Of a DNA stretch of 8,685 nucleotides, positions 1 to 6,628 are shown one piece after another. The DNA comes from Methanobacterium sp. (GTDB lineage: Archaea > Methanobacteriota > Methanobacteria > Methanobacteriales > Methanobacteriaceae). Location of the stretch: positions 14,841 through 23,525 of the forward strand of contig PLTK01000161.1 of NCBI GenBank assembly GCA_003164415.1. Direction: 5' to 3'. The notes under the pieces were generated by a model. That model saw only the letters and a program-made list of their open reading frames with translations, was not told where the DNA came from and made no database searches. Position 1 is the stretch's first letter. Each line of letters begins with the position of its first letter. Position numbers and translations under genes: made by a program.

Positions 1-851
1 CCACCAGTTATTGGGTCAACCTGCCCTGCAGCATCTCCAACAACTAAAAATCCATCTGTATATGTTTTTTCAATAGGTCCTGAAACAGGTACTCCTCCTA
101 TATTTAGTTCTACAGGAGTTGCATCTAATTTGGATACATATCTGTTTAGATAATCAATTGCATTATCAACTGTGCCACGGATTCCCAATCCCACATTTGC
201 TACACCATCACCCTTAGGAAATATCCACAGATATCCGTTTGGAGCGATTTTGCTTCCAAAGTAAAATTCAAGATATCCTGGGTCAACATCCATACCTACA
301 AGTTCGTACTGTGCACACGAAGCTATATTTTTAGGGTCTCTGTAGGTTTCAACACCAGCATATCGTGCCATATTAGATTCTACACCATCTGCACCTATCA
401 CAACATCGGATTGTATTTCATAGGTTTTTCCCAAGTGTTTTGCAACTACTCCACAGACTTTGTGATCTTTAATAATAAGATCTTTGACAGTGGTTTTAAG
501 CATTATATCTGTACCGGCCTTTGCTGATTCAATTGCAAGTTCCTTATCAAAGATTTTCCTGTCAATAATAAGTCCTTGGGCTATTCCACCCTCATAGGTA
601 ATTTTTCTACCATCTGGTGCGTGGATATGTGCACCTTTGACTCTTGTTCGGACATATCTTTCTGATGGTTCCATCTCAAGGGTTTCAAATGCACCGTAAG
701 TTACGCCCTCTGCACACTGTACAGGACTTCCTATTTCCTGCCGTTTTTCAATCATTAGAACATCGACATCTGACTTTGAGGCGAATAATGAGGCAGTAGA
801 TCCTCCTATTCGGCCACCTACAACTATAACATCGTATTTCAATTTTTTCAT
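1..851 (-). CDS. Geranylgeranyl reductase family FAD protein (digeranylgeranylglycerophospholipid reductase-like), 3' end outside window
   Basis: This flavoenzyme is expected to reduce the double bonds of geranylgeranyl chains in archaeal membrane lipids or related isoprenoids, using electrons from a ferredoxin. I read 283 codons; the family is usually near 390-400 residues, so roughly the last quarter lies beyond the left edge. An N-terminal Rossmann FAD-binding segment is at about residues 8-18 (VIVVGGRIGGS), with R14 where the classical GxGxxG loop has its middle glycine. The acidic ribose-binding end of strand 2 is at E35. PVQCA places C46 at the conserved cysteine of the family. GADGVES at 153-159 and VGDAAG at 271-276 are further FAD motifs. 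The family signature PxxYxWxFP is present at 204-212, followed by GLG at 221-223. ATG at 851 starts 4 bases after the ferredoxin stop, so the two genes are surely co-transcribed. The family is certain; the exact isoprenoid substrate is not, because methanogens carry several paralogs. Confidence 0.93.
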   Translation of the reverse strand, partial: MKKLKYDVIVVGGRIGGSTASLFASKSDVDVLMIEKRQEIGSPVQCAEGVTYGAFETLEMEPSERYVRTRVKGAHIHAPDGRKITYEGGIAQGLIIDRKIFDKELAIESAKAGTDIMLKTTVKDLIIKDHKVCGVVAKHLGKTYEIQSDVVIGADGVESNMARYAGVETYRDPKNIASCAQYELVGMDVDPGYLEFYFGSKIAPNGYLWIFPKGDGVANVGLGIRGTVDNAIDYLNRYVSKLDATPVELNIGGVPVSGPIEKTYTDGFLVVGDAAGQVDPITG

Positions 852-855
852 TATC

Positions 856-1023
856 TTAACCCTCGGGATTCAGTGCTCCAAGTGGACATACAATTGCGCA
901 GTTTCCACATTCTGTGCATCCATCCTTAATAATCAAACCATTCTCTTCGAGTTCAATAACGTTTTCAGGGCACACACATACACAAGTGCCACAGTATCCG
1001 CAGTTTTCTTGTATAATATCCAT
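856..1023 (-). CDS. Small 2x[4Fe-4S] ferredoxin, likely electron donor to the adjacent geranylgeranyl reductase
   Basis: This is a 55-residue bacterial-type ferredoxin with two CxxCxxCxxxCP motifs: C8, C11, C14, C18 and C36, C39, C42, C46. Each is followed by proline, as expected for two low-potential [4Fe-4S] clusters. C16 is an extra cysteine inside the first motif. I chose the ATG at 1023 because GGTGAT (1032-1027) sits just before it, the same arrangement as in the metallophosphoesterase gene at 1631. An in-frame ATG at 1047 would add eight residues, has no such site, and lies close to the expected transcription start. The gene is first in an operon with the reductase. In Methanosarcina a ferredoxin encoded next to geranylgeranyl reductase supports full lipid saturation, so the same partnership is inferred here. 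Confidence 0.92.
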   Translation of the reverse strand: MDIIQENCGYCGTCVCVCPENVIELEENGLIIKDGCTECGNCAIVCPLGALNPEG

Positions 1024-1072
1024 TAAATCACCATTCTTAAAAAACAATATAACAATGCTATTACATGAGATT

Positions 1073-1085
1073 CCTTATATATCTT
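1073..1085 (-). promoter_or_regulatory. TATA box of the ferredoxin-reductase operon
   Basis: Read on the minus strand the sequence is AAGATATATAAGG, a near-ideal archaeal TATA box. Transcription should start about 25 bases downstream, near 1053, giving a leader of about 30 bases that contains the GGTGAT ribosome-binding site of the ferredoxin start at 1023. Confidence 0.65.
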
Positions 1086-1149
1086 ACGAAATATCTTAAA
1101 TCTTCTTCTAAGATTTTTAATTGTAATTAATATATTTTAAAGCCTATAA

Positions 1150-1159
1150 TCACCGGTGA
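1150..1159. promoter_or_regulatory. Perfect 10-bp palindrome TCACCGGTGA in the spacer
   Basis: This GC-richer palindrome stands out in an AT-rich spacer between the divergent ferredoxin operon and the tRNA-Leu gene. It is about 65 bp upstream of the operon's TATA box and 184 bp upstream of the tRNA. It could be a regulator site, but a 10-bp palindrome alone is weak evidence. The rest of 1090-1300 shows no gene. Confidence 0.25.
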
Positions 1160-1301
1160 AATATGTTTTTATATGGATAAACTACATTTGTATTTATTTA
1201 AAATCTATATTTATTACTGTTTAACATAAAATTTTGATTTAATCTCTTGATTTATGGTTGGGCTGATCTGAAATGATTTACATTCCATAAAACCGTTAAC
1301 T

Positions 1302-1310
1302 TAATATATG
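1302..1310 (+). promoter_or_regulatory. TATA box for tRNA-Leu
   Basis: TAATATATG lies 24-32 bases upstream of the mature tRNA 5' end at 1334, the spacing expected for an archaeal TBP/TFB promoter with a very short 5' trailer. Confidence 0.5.
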
Positions 1311-1333
1311 ATGTAAACTAACTTCGATTGTAT

Positions 1334-1417
1334 GCAGGGGTGCCCGAGCTGGCCAAAGGGGGTGGACTTAAGATCCTCTGGCGTAGGCCTACGTGGGTTC
1401 GAATCCCATCCCCTGCA
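1334..1417 (+). tRNA. tRNA-Leu (anticodon UAA)
   Basis: This is an 84-nt class II tRNA. The seven-base acceptor stem GCAGGGG/CCCCTGC closes the molecule, with discriminator A at 1417. The D arm contains GAGCTGGCCAAAGGGGG. The anticodon loop CTTAAGA has TAA at 1369-1371. A long variable arm (TGGCGTAGGCCTACG region) precedes the T loop TTCGAAT. The long variable arm and UAA anticodon identify leucine. CCA is not encoded and must be added by the CCA-adding enzyme. One anticodon-stem position (T1363) does not pair in my folding. Confidence 0.96.
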
Positions 1418-1488
1418 CTTTTATATCCAATTTTGTAATCTTCTAGATAGTAAAATTTTAAAAACAAACTAATCTGTTATTTAATAAT

Positions 1489-1560
1489 GCCTCAGTGGCT
1501 CAGGGGTAGAGCGATGCCTTGGTAAGGCATAGGCCGGGGGTTCAAATCCCCCCTGAGGCT
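1489..1560 (+). tRNA. tRNA-Thr (anticodon GGU)
   Basis: This is a 72-nt class I tRNA. The acceptor stem is GCCTCAG/CTGAGGC with discriminator T at 1560, as is usual for archaeal tRNA-Thr. The anticodon stem ATGCC/GGCAT is perfect and encloses TTGGTAA, with GGT at 1521-1523. The T arm GGGGG-TTCAAAT-CCCCC is perfect. No CCA is encoded. It lies 71 bases after tRNA-Leu in the same direction. A TATA-like stretch (ATTTTAAA, about 1455-1462) suggests it may have its own promoter. Confidence 0.96.
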
Positions 1561-1630
1561 TAAATTTTAAATATTTTTTTCAATATTCAATAGTTAATCA
1601 TACTGATTACTTAGGTTTAAAGGTGATTTA

Positions 1631-2431
1631 ATGATTAAAAAGATAATTCAAGTTTCAGATATTCATTTCGGTGAAAAAACATTTTCTAATGACCTTAAAA
1701 ATAATTTATTAAGGCAGGTTGCTAATGAAAATCCAGATCTGATTGTATTATCAGGAGACCTAACTACCCAGGGTTACGTTAATGAATACAATGATGCATC
1801 AAATTTTGTAGATGAATTAAAATCAATTACCGACACACATGTGATTCCAGGCAATCACGATGCAAGAAATGTTGGTATGATCCACTTCCAAAAATTGATT
1901 GGAGAACGTAAATTTTTACACATGGACAGAGATGGTGGATTTGCAGTAATAGGGCTTGATTCTTCACAGCCGGATTTAAATGATGGCCAGATAGGTATAG
2001 ACCAGATGGAATGGTTAAAAGTAGAGTTGGATAAAATACCTACGGATATATGTAAAATAGTCACTTTTCACCATCATTTATTACCAATTCCTCAAGCTGG
2101 ACGAGAAAGAAACATCTTACTGGATTCTGGTGATCTTTTAAGGGTGTTCATAGATTATGGTGTGGATTTTGTCTTAAACGGCCACAAACACGTACCCAAT
2201 GTTTGGATGATCGAAAAGATGGTTACAATTAACTCTGGAACTGCAACAACCCTGAAACTCCGAGGAAACACATATCCCTCATATAATGAGTTAGTGATAG
2301 ATGATTGTGGTATTTTTGTAAACTTGATAAATACTAAAACTGGGTATAAGAAGGAAATGGCTAACTACTCTGTTGCAGTATCGGGAAATAATTATGGTAT
2401 ATGTGAATGTAAAAATAATTCGCATTTATAA
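1631..2431 (+). CDS. Calcineurin-like metallophosphoesterase, class III cyclic nucleotide phosphodiesterase type (CpdA/Icc-like)
   Basis: This 266-residue cytosolic enzyme should hydrolyse phosphomonoesters or phosphodiesters with a dinuclear metal centre. All five metallophosphoesterase motifs are visible: DIH (D10, H12), GD (D43), GNHD (N75, H76), HHH (147-149), and GHKH (H185, H187). The GDxxxxG, GNHDxR and NGHxH wording and the length fit the CpdA/Icc branch, but the substrate cannot be read from sequence and cAMP is only one possibility. There is no signal peptide or membrane segment. GGTGAT directly precedes the ATG at 1631 and supports this start. A TATA-like TTTTAAATA at about 1563-1571 lies immediately after tRNA-Thr. 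The C-terminal tail is cysteine-containing (CECKNN) and probably disordered. A 213-base AT-rich gap follows. Confidence 0.88.
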   Translation: MIKKIIQVSDIHFGEKTFSNDLKNNLLRQVANENPDLIVLSGDLTTQGYVNEYNDASNFVDELKSITDTHVIPGNHDARNVGMIHFQKLIGERKFLHMDRDGGFAVIGLDSSQPDLNDGQIGIDQMEWLKVELDKIPTDICKIVTFHHHLLPIPQAGRERNILLDSGDLLRVFIDYGVDFVLNGHKHVPNVWMIEKMVTINSGTATTLKLRGNTYPSYNELVIDDCGIFVNLINTKTGYKKEMANYSVAVSGNNYGICECKNNSHL

Positions 2432-2644
2432 ACCAGAATAATTAAAACTTATAATAATATATATCAATTTTTCTAATTATTTCCATAATATTATTTTATT
2501 AATTATATATTTTTAGTTAAATTGTTTATTAACACAGTAAATTATTTATGGATATATTAATTAATCAATTAAAATTACATATTAAAAGAGTAATAAAATT
2601 TTCAGAAAAAACAATATTTAAACATAGTAATTTAGTGATAAAAA

Positions 2645-3373
2645 ATGACAAAATCATCGGATGTTATAATTGCCGGAATCATAGCGGGAATAGTAACATA
2701 TGCTACTCATATACTTGGAATTAGTGGAACTGTTATAGGATCTGTTGCAGCAGCAATACTTTATCAATTAATGTCGCATTTGTCTGAAAATCCTCTTAAG
2801 GGTATCAAATCACAGAATGTTGAGGCTAGATTAGTTTACATATTCCCACTTATACTGATAGTTGGTATTGAAATATTATTCATTCTGGCTAAACTATATC
2901 TAAAACCTGGAAATTTCTTTTATACACTGGAAAATGCAACGAATTATAATTTGTTCAGTTCGATTGGAGTGGGACTTATTATAATGGGAATTTACCCTAT
3001 AATCCTATCAGAAAATATTAAAAAGGTGTATGGTTATATAATAATAGTAGTTGGTGTTATAGTACTTCTTGGAGGTTTCGCTGACTTCAAATCTCCTATA
3101 ACTGACTTATATTCGTTCATATATGCTGAAACAGGAATATTGATTTCGTTACTGGTAATAGCTGCACTAGGCTATGTAATATTTGCCATTATAAATGAAT
3201 CAATTAAAATTATTAAAAATAAGAATAAAAGATATATTGAGAATTACGAAAAGATCAGCGAACAAAGACCTAAATATGGGGAAAAAATAGATCATTGGTT
3301 AGATAAACCAGATAACAAAGTAAATGATTCTAAGCTAAATGATGATACTAAAAATGATCATGATATGAGGTAA
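2645..3373 (+). CDS. Unrecognised polytopic membrane protein, operon partner of the PhoU-type regulator
   Basis: I do not recognise this 242-residue protein. Hydrophobic segments lie at roughly residues 7-43 (glycine/alanine-rich, possibly a hairpin), 66-86, 103-122, 128-148 and 162-186, giving about five membrane helices. They are followed by a charged cytoplasmic-looking tail of about 50 residues, rich in Lys, Asp and Asn, that ends in NDHDMR. GTGAT at 2635-2639 precedes the ATG. The stop is 7 bases before the PhoU start, so the two genes are almost certainly co-transcribed, and GAGGT at its very end serves as the ribosome-binding site for the next gene. A membrane partner for a PhoU protein suggests a role in transport or its sensing, but no transporter motif is visible. 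Confidence 0.75.
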   Translation: MTKSSDVIIAGIIAGIVTYATHILGISGTVIGSVAAAILYQLMSHLSENPLKGIKSQNVEARLVYIFPLILIVGIEILFILAKLYLKPGNFFYTLENATNYNLFSSIGVGLIIMGIYPIILSENIKKVYGYIIIVVGVIVLLGGFADFKSPITDLYSFIYAETGILISLLVIAALGYVIFAIINESIKIIKNKNKRYIENYEKISEQRPKYGEKIDHWLDKPDNKVNDSKLNDDTKNDHDMR

Positions 3374-3380
3374 TGTATAC

Positions 3381-4280
3381 ATGAAAAGATCTAACAGCAC
3401 TTTAAAGGCAATATTGGATGTTATACTACATGATAATCCTTCAACACAGGATGAAATTGCTGAAAAACTTGGATTAACTAGGAGATATGTTACAAAATTG
3501 TTACAACCTCTTGTTAAACGTGGTGTTGTAAGAAGAGCATATATTTTAGATTTAAAAAAGTTTGATGAATTCTCAGAGATGTTCGATGAAGAAAAAACTT
3601 CAAGGGAATATGCTGGGACTTATCTTATTAAAGATATGCTTAAAAACATGGTTGAGCATGTATTCAAACAATTTGATATGTCATTCGAGTCATTTGTAAA
3701 TTATAATGATGAAATGGCCAATAAAGCCCTTGAAATGGATTATATTAGTAATAACATGCATGAAAAGATTAGATCTTCAGTTGATACAGTTATATCCATT
3801 AATCCATACTCTGAATTCAGCAAAACTATGGTATTTAGCGAAATTGCCTATGATCTTGAACGTATAGCTGACCATACCTGCCTTATTGCAAACTTTGTTT
3901 TAAATGGTTGTCATCAAGTTGATCCTGAGATGCTTGAAGTAATCAATTCCATGTTCACAACATCTAGGAAAATGGTGAAATATTCAATGCAGGGATTTTT
4001 AAATGAAGAGCTTGATCTCAAGGATAAAGTCATGGATTACGAAGAAAAGGTTCATAGGCTGCAGAAAAAGGCACTTAATAAAATCGCTATTCATATGGCA
4101 GAGGATGAAGTTATGGATAAGGATCGTTCAACCTATTATTTGACCTTATCACGGGTTATCAAAGCATTTGAAAGAATAGCTGATATATCTGTAGAAATAA
4201 TTGATGCTGCAGGAGAGTTTTACAGGAATATTCCTAGATCAACTACACCGGAGCATTTCAGAAGATTATCATCGGATTGA
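3381..4280 (+). CDS. HTH-PhoU fusion: phosphate uptake regulator-like protein
   Basis: This 299-residue protein begins with a winged-helix/MarR-like DNA-binding domain (about residues 5-57, with DEIAEKLGLTRRYVTKLLQPLVKRGVV as helix-turn-helix and wing). Two PhoU helical-bundle repeats follow. The first carries the signature ERIADH at 160-165 and the second ERIAD at 264-268, with the acidic-basic-acidic E-R-x-x-D metal-cluster residues intact. PhoU proteins control phosphate transport and PhoR/PhoB signalling in bacteria. Archaea lack that two-component pair in most cases, and the attached HTH suggests direct promoter control; this is inferred. No pst transport genes lie in the window, and the only partner is the membrane protein 7 bases upstream. 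GAGGT at 3367-3371, nine bases before the ATG, supports the start. Confidence 0.9.
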   Translation: MKRSNSTLKAILDVILHDNPSTQDEIAEKLGLTRRYVTKLLQPLVKRGVVRRAYILDLKKFDEFSEMFDEEKTSREYAGTYLIKDMLKNMVEHVFKQFDMSFESFVNYNDEMANKALEMDYISNNMHEKIRSSVDTVISINPYSEFSKTMVFSEIAYDLERIADHTCLIANFVLNGCHQVDPEMLEVINSMFTTSRKMVKYSMQGFLNEELDLKDKVMDYEEKVHRLQKKALNKIAIHMAEDEVMDKDRSTYYLTLSRVIKAFERIADISVEIIDAAGEFYRNIPRSTTPEHFRRLSSD

Positions 4281-4319
4281 TCTGATATAAAATCTACTGA
4301 AATTTTATTATTTTCTAAT

Positions 4320-4349
4320 CAAGGATTTATAAAATATTATGAATCCTTG
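4320..4349 (+). terminator. Hairpin downstream of the PhoU gene
   Basis: CAAGGATT and AATCCTTG form a perfect 8-bp stem around a 14-base loop, 40 bases after the PhoU stop. It lies about 30 bases before the oligo-T run at 4381 and may be part of the transcript end or protect the 3' end. Confidence 0.4.
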
Positions 4350-4380
4350 AAAATTTCCATTTAAAAAGAGTATCTAAGGA

Positions 4381-4388
4381 TTTTTTTT
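4381..4388 (+). terminator. Oligo-T (T8) terminator after the membrane protein-PhoU operon
   Basis: Eight consecutive T residues on the coding strand, about 100 bases after the PhoU stop, match the intrinsic oligo-T termination signal of archaeal RNA polymerase. The next gene is convergent, so this is a logical end for the operon. Confidence 0.55.
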
Positions 4389-4451
4389 ATACACTTGAAT
4401 ATTAATCTCAAAATAGGTTACCAATTCAAAAAGTGTTGTATTTTGACTTAT

Positions 4452-4463
4452 AAAAATAAAAAA
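4452..4463 (-). terminator. Oligo-T terminator of the cysteine-rich protein gene
   Basis: On the minus strand the bases just past the stop codon read T6-A-T5. They face the plus-strand T8 run across about 60 bases. An imperfect inverted repeat (4391-4400 with 4424-4436) lies between the two. Confidence 0.5.
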
Positions 4464-4467
4464 TAAT

Positions 4468-4869
4468 TTAAATAGGTGTATAATATGTTCTTTTAAGTTC
4501 TCTGAGTTTTGATTCACGATCTTCTATATCATCATCAGTTATTTTACAACAATCTACTGCTTTTCCATTTTTACAGAAGTAACCAGGTGCTTCTCTAACC
4601 TCCAAATCGTATTCCTTCCATACTTTGCATTTGATGCACTGGCATTCTTCATGATAGTCAAGATCTTTACAGTTTGTTTTACCATGGGCACAGTAAACTT
4701 CGGGTATTTTTTCTTGATCTAATATGAATCCACTATCTATATCAACTGAATGTCCTACTTCCTCAATCATCTTCAAATGGTCCTTTACACAAGAGTTCTT
4801 TGATTGTACTGGGCATTCAGAGCATAGACATTTTTCCATATTTTCCAAGTCAAAATCTATTTTTAGCAT
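4468..4869 (-). CDS. Cysteine-rich protein with two DUF2769-like zinc-ribbon-type modules
   Basis: This 133-residue soluble protein has 12 cysteines in a repeated layout. Module 1 has CxCxxC at C14, C16, C19, then C27, then YCAHGKTNC at 59-67. Module 2 has CxCxxC at C76, C78, C81, then FCKNGKAVDC at 98-107 plus C108. The pattern resembles DUF2769, a small cysteine-rich family common in methanogens whose function is unknown, and suggests metal (zinc or Fe-S) binding. That the two halves arose by internal duplication is an inference from the matching spacing. The start is uncertain. No ribosome-binding site precedes the ATG at 4869, and a TATA-like TTATAAAATA lies at about 4877-4887, so transcription may begin inside the gene, with M11 at 4839 as the real start. 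The family-like N-terminal sequence favours 4869. Confidence 0.75.
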   Translation of the reverse strand: MLKIDFDLENMEKCLCSECPVQSKNSCVKDHLKMIEEVGHSVDIDSGFILDQEKIPEVYCAHGKTNCKDLDYHEECQCIKCKVWKEYDLEVREAPGYFCKNGKAVDCCKITDDDIEDRESKLRELKRTYYTPI

Positions 4870-4890
4870 GAATATATATTTTATAATTTG

Positions 4891-4975
4891 AAATTATTAT
4901 AGTTTTTGTACTTAAATGTACCATTAAAACCCATTATTATTGATTTTGAAAGGTAAATATCTTAAAATATTTCTT
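4891..4975. repeat. Degenerate direct repeat, copy 1 (upstream region of the cysteine-rich gene)
   Basis: The core 4923-4975 matches 5365-5417 at 46 of 53 positions by my hand alignment, without gaps. A weaker match extends leftward to 4891 (AAATTATTATA is shared). This copy covers the expected promoter region of the minus-strand gene starting at 4869. Confidence 0.6.
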
Positions 4976-5334
4976 ATTTAATTATTAGATAATTAAATTA
5001 ATTAATTTTACTATTATAAACTATTTCTTAGAATAATTTAATTAAGAGCGATTATATTTCTAATTTTGATTTCCTTCCAAATATTAAACCGTACTGGAAA
5101 TTAGACCTTTCAGATATACATATTATTTTATTATAAAAATAGTAACAAGTATTATTATCTTTGAACGTTTCAGAGAATTGAGATTCTAAATAAATTCTAA
5201 AAATAAAGTTTTAGAGGTTATTGTAAAAATAAATTAACAGACCATGTTAGGTACTTTTAATCTAAGTTATTAAAATGATTTCTAAGTTTTAATTTTGACT
5301 AATTAAACATCAATTTTAATATAAATAGTTTTAA

Positions 5335-5417
5335 AATTATTATAATATTTTTGTATAAATAACTATTAAAATCGATTATTAATGATTTTGAAAGATAAAT
5401 ATTTTGAAATATTTATT
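5335..5417. repeat. Degenerate direct repeat, copy 2
   Basis: This is the partner of 4891-4975, in the same orientation and about 442 bases away. The shared blocks include TGATTTTGAAAG and AAATATTT. On the minus strand it ends nine bases downstream of the stop of the putative gene remnant. The sequence beyond it (about 5285-5325) vaguely resembles the first codons of the cysteine-rich gene, but with stops, consistent with a decayed duplicate of that gene's upstream region. Confidence 0.55.
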
Positions 5418-5425
5418 GTTATATG

Positions 5426-5703
5426 TTAAAGTAATTTTATTAATGATAATTCAAGTTTTGAAAATTGCTCTTGATTTAATACAGGTTTAGAGTCTTCAAT
5501 ACTTATTGATGTTTCTAATTGAGAATATCGTTGTCCTACTTTGATCGGGATCATTTTGGGATTTTTTAGTTTATAAACTCTTAATAACCAAATTTGGGCT
5601 TTTTTCCCACTTAAATAAGAATTTACGTGGTAAGGAAATAGAGGAATTTAGAATTTACTCCTGGAAAGGTAAATTGGAATTTAAATCGTTTATGGAGTAT
5701 TTT
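5426..5703 (-). pseudogene. Probable decayed coding remnant, family unknown
   Basis: One minus-strand frame is open from 5647 to the stop at 5426 (73 codons). Its composition is protein-like, including NPKMIPIKVGQRYSQLE and a charged C-terminal helix-like end. It has no good start: the only ATG is 42 codons from the end. Immediately upstream a second frame (5703 to 5623) reads KRFKFQFTFPGVNSKFLYF, and the two would join through one indel near 5630. The segment is noticeably less AT-rich than its flanks. I do not recognise the family. It could be the tail of a degraded gene, or chance openness in AT-rich DNA. Confidence 0.35.
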
Positions 5704-5774
5704 CTAATTCTGTTATGTGTCAATAGAAATAGAGAAATGAATTACTTTAAAAACTAGTAGAATTATTCAAAAAA

Positions 5775-6338
5775 TTATAGTATTTTGAAACTATTTATCA
5801 TAGTATTAAAATTCGCTTGATCATTGTTAAACTCATTTAAAGGAGCTGAAACTATTAACGTGTAAGTAGTTCCATTTTCTACCATATATACATATTCCAA
5901 TGTCATATTCTGAGTATAGTGTGCTGGATCATCTACTGTGAAATAGTTTATATATGCTGTAATATTGTCAACTGTAGTTGTTTTATTTGAGATTAGATGA
6001 TAAGTTGGATCTGGAGGGGGTGCTGTTACAGTGTTTATTGCATCTTGATAAGACTCACCTTGAGGATTTTGCATAGTACTAATCGTCATACTTGGAGCTT
6101 CATTATTCTGAAAATTAGGAGATACCAGTATAGTTAGGCCCTGTGAACCATCAGTTGTTAAATTCCAATTTGATGGATAGTTAAAACTCATACCATATCC
6201 CTCAAAATTACTTGTTGATACGTTATGGGCTGTGATCTTATAATCATTAGGAGAACTAGTTGAAGTGTAGATAACTAAGATTAGAACCAAAAAACAAATT
6301 ATTATTATTATTCCTAAGCGATTTCTTGAAAATTGCAA
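5775..6338 (-). CDS. PsbP-like secreted or membrane-anchored protein, TTG start
   Basis: This 187-residue protein has an N-terminal signal-anchor. After SRNR the hydrophobic helix spans about residues 8-25, so the bulk lies outside the cell. Residues 46-187 resemble the PsbP-like fold found in many methanogen surface proteins: FNYPSNWNL near 52-60, then alternating strands, ending in the amphipathic segment NFNTMINSFKIL. The extracellular part is rich in Asn, Thr and Ser, with several N-x-S/T sites suitable for archaeal N-glycosylation. The start is TTG. A stop codon lies five codons upstream in frame, no ATG occurs before residue 47, and GAAGG (6350-6346) sits seven bases before the TTG. It stands alone between gene-poor regions. 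The function is unknown; the PsbP relationship is by sequence character only. Confidence 0.78.
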   Translation of the reverse strand: MQFSRNRLGIIIIICFLVLILVIYTSTSSPNDYKITAHNVSTSNFEGYGMSFNYPSNWNLTTDGSQGLTILVSPNFQNNEAPSMTISTMQNPQGESYQDAINTVTAPPPDPTYHLISNKTTTVDNITAYINYFTVDDPAHYTQNMTLEYVYMVENGTTYTLIVSAPLNEFNNDQANFNTMINSFKIL

Positions 6339-6396
6339 AATTATGCCTTCTTAAATTTAAAGAGGAATTAAATCCAGTATAATAATAGAATAGGAT

Positions 6397-6406
6397 CATA
6401 TAAATA
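6397..6406 (-). promoter_or_regulatory. Likely TATA box of the PsbP-like gene
   Basis: On the minus strand TATTTATATG lies about 60 bases upstream of the TTG start. Transcription would begin near 6375, giving a leader of about 37 bases containing the GAAGG ribosome-binding site. Confidence 0.45.
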
Positions 6407-6563
6407 GATATATGAAATGTTTGAAATATATTTAATTTAAGAGTTTAGACGAGTTTCCATTCTTTTTGGAGAATTTAACATTACTATAGAATGGTAAACG
6501 AGATTATAACTCATTTATAAGATGCCTTTTCCTTGCTATCCGTTAATTTTATGGTTTAATTAA

Positions 6564-6583
6564 ATTGTACTGACCAGTACAAT
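6564..6583. promoter_or_regulatory. 20-bp near-perfect palindrome, operator-like, with no intact downstream gene
   Basis: Nine-base arms ATTGTACTG and CAGTACAAT are exactly complementary around the two central bases AC. The inner ACTGACCAGT is the style of site bound by TetR-family repressors. A TATA-like TTAATTAAA lies directly before it (about 6556-6564). On the plus strand the first ATG after it opens only four codons. On the minus strand the PsbP-like gene is 226 bases away and has a closer promoter. Confidence 0.5.
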
Positions 6584-6628
6584 ATGAATAGATACTAATT
6601 TGCCTGAAAAAATTAATCTAATATAGGA

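Larger units (their letters stand above)
4870..5774. other. 905-base gene-poor, very AT-rich stretch with repeat copies and one probable gene remnant
   Basis: No intact gene is visible on either strand. The stretch holds the two copies of a degenerate direct repeat and, on the minus strand, a probable decayed coding remnant; both are listed separately. Between them (4976-5334) I see only short open frames. The longest plus-strand one, ending near 5137, is about 34 codons with no start site and is not convincing. No RNA gene was recognised. Confidence 0.6.

Noticed and set aside
914..1099. Plus-strand open frame of 61 codons opposite the ferredoxin
   Set aside because: It is the antisense shadow of the two cysteine motifs and has no ribosome-binding site.
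1489..1560. tRNA-Thr 3' end as an integration site
   Set aside because: I found no second copy of the tRNA 3' end and no integrase in the window.
1855..2064. Minus-strand open frame inside the metallophosphoesterase
   Set aside because: It lies wholly opposite a gene with all catalytic motifs intact.
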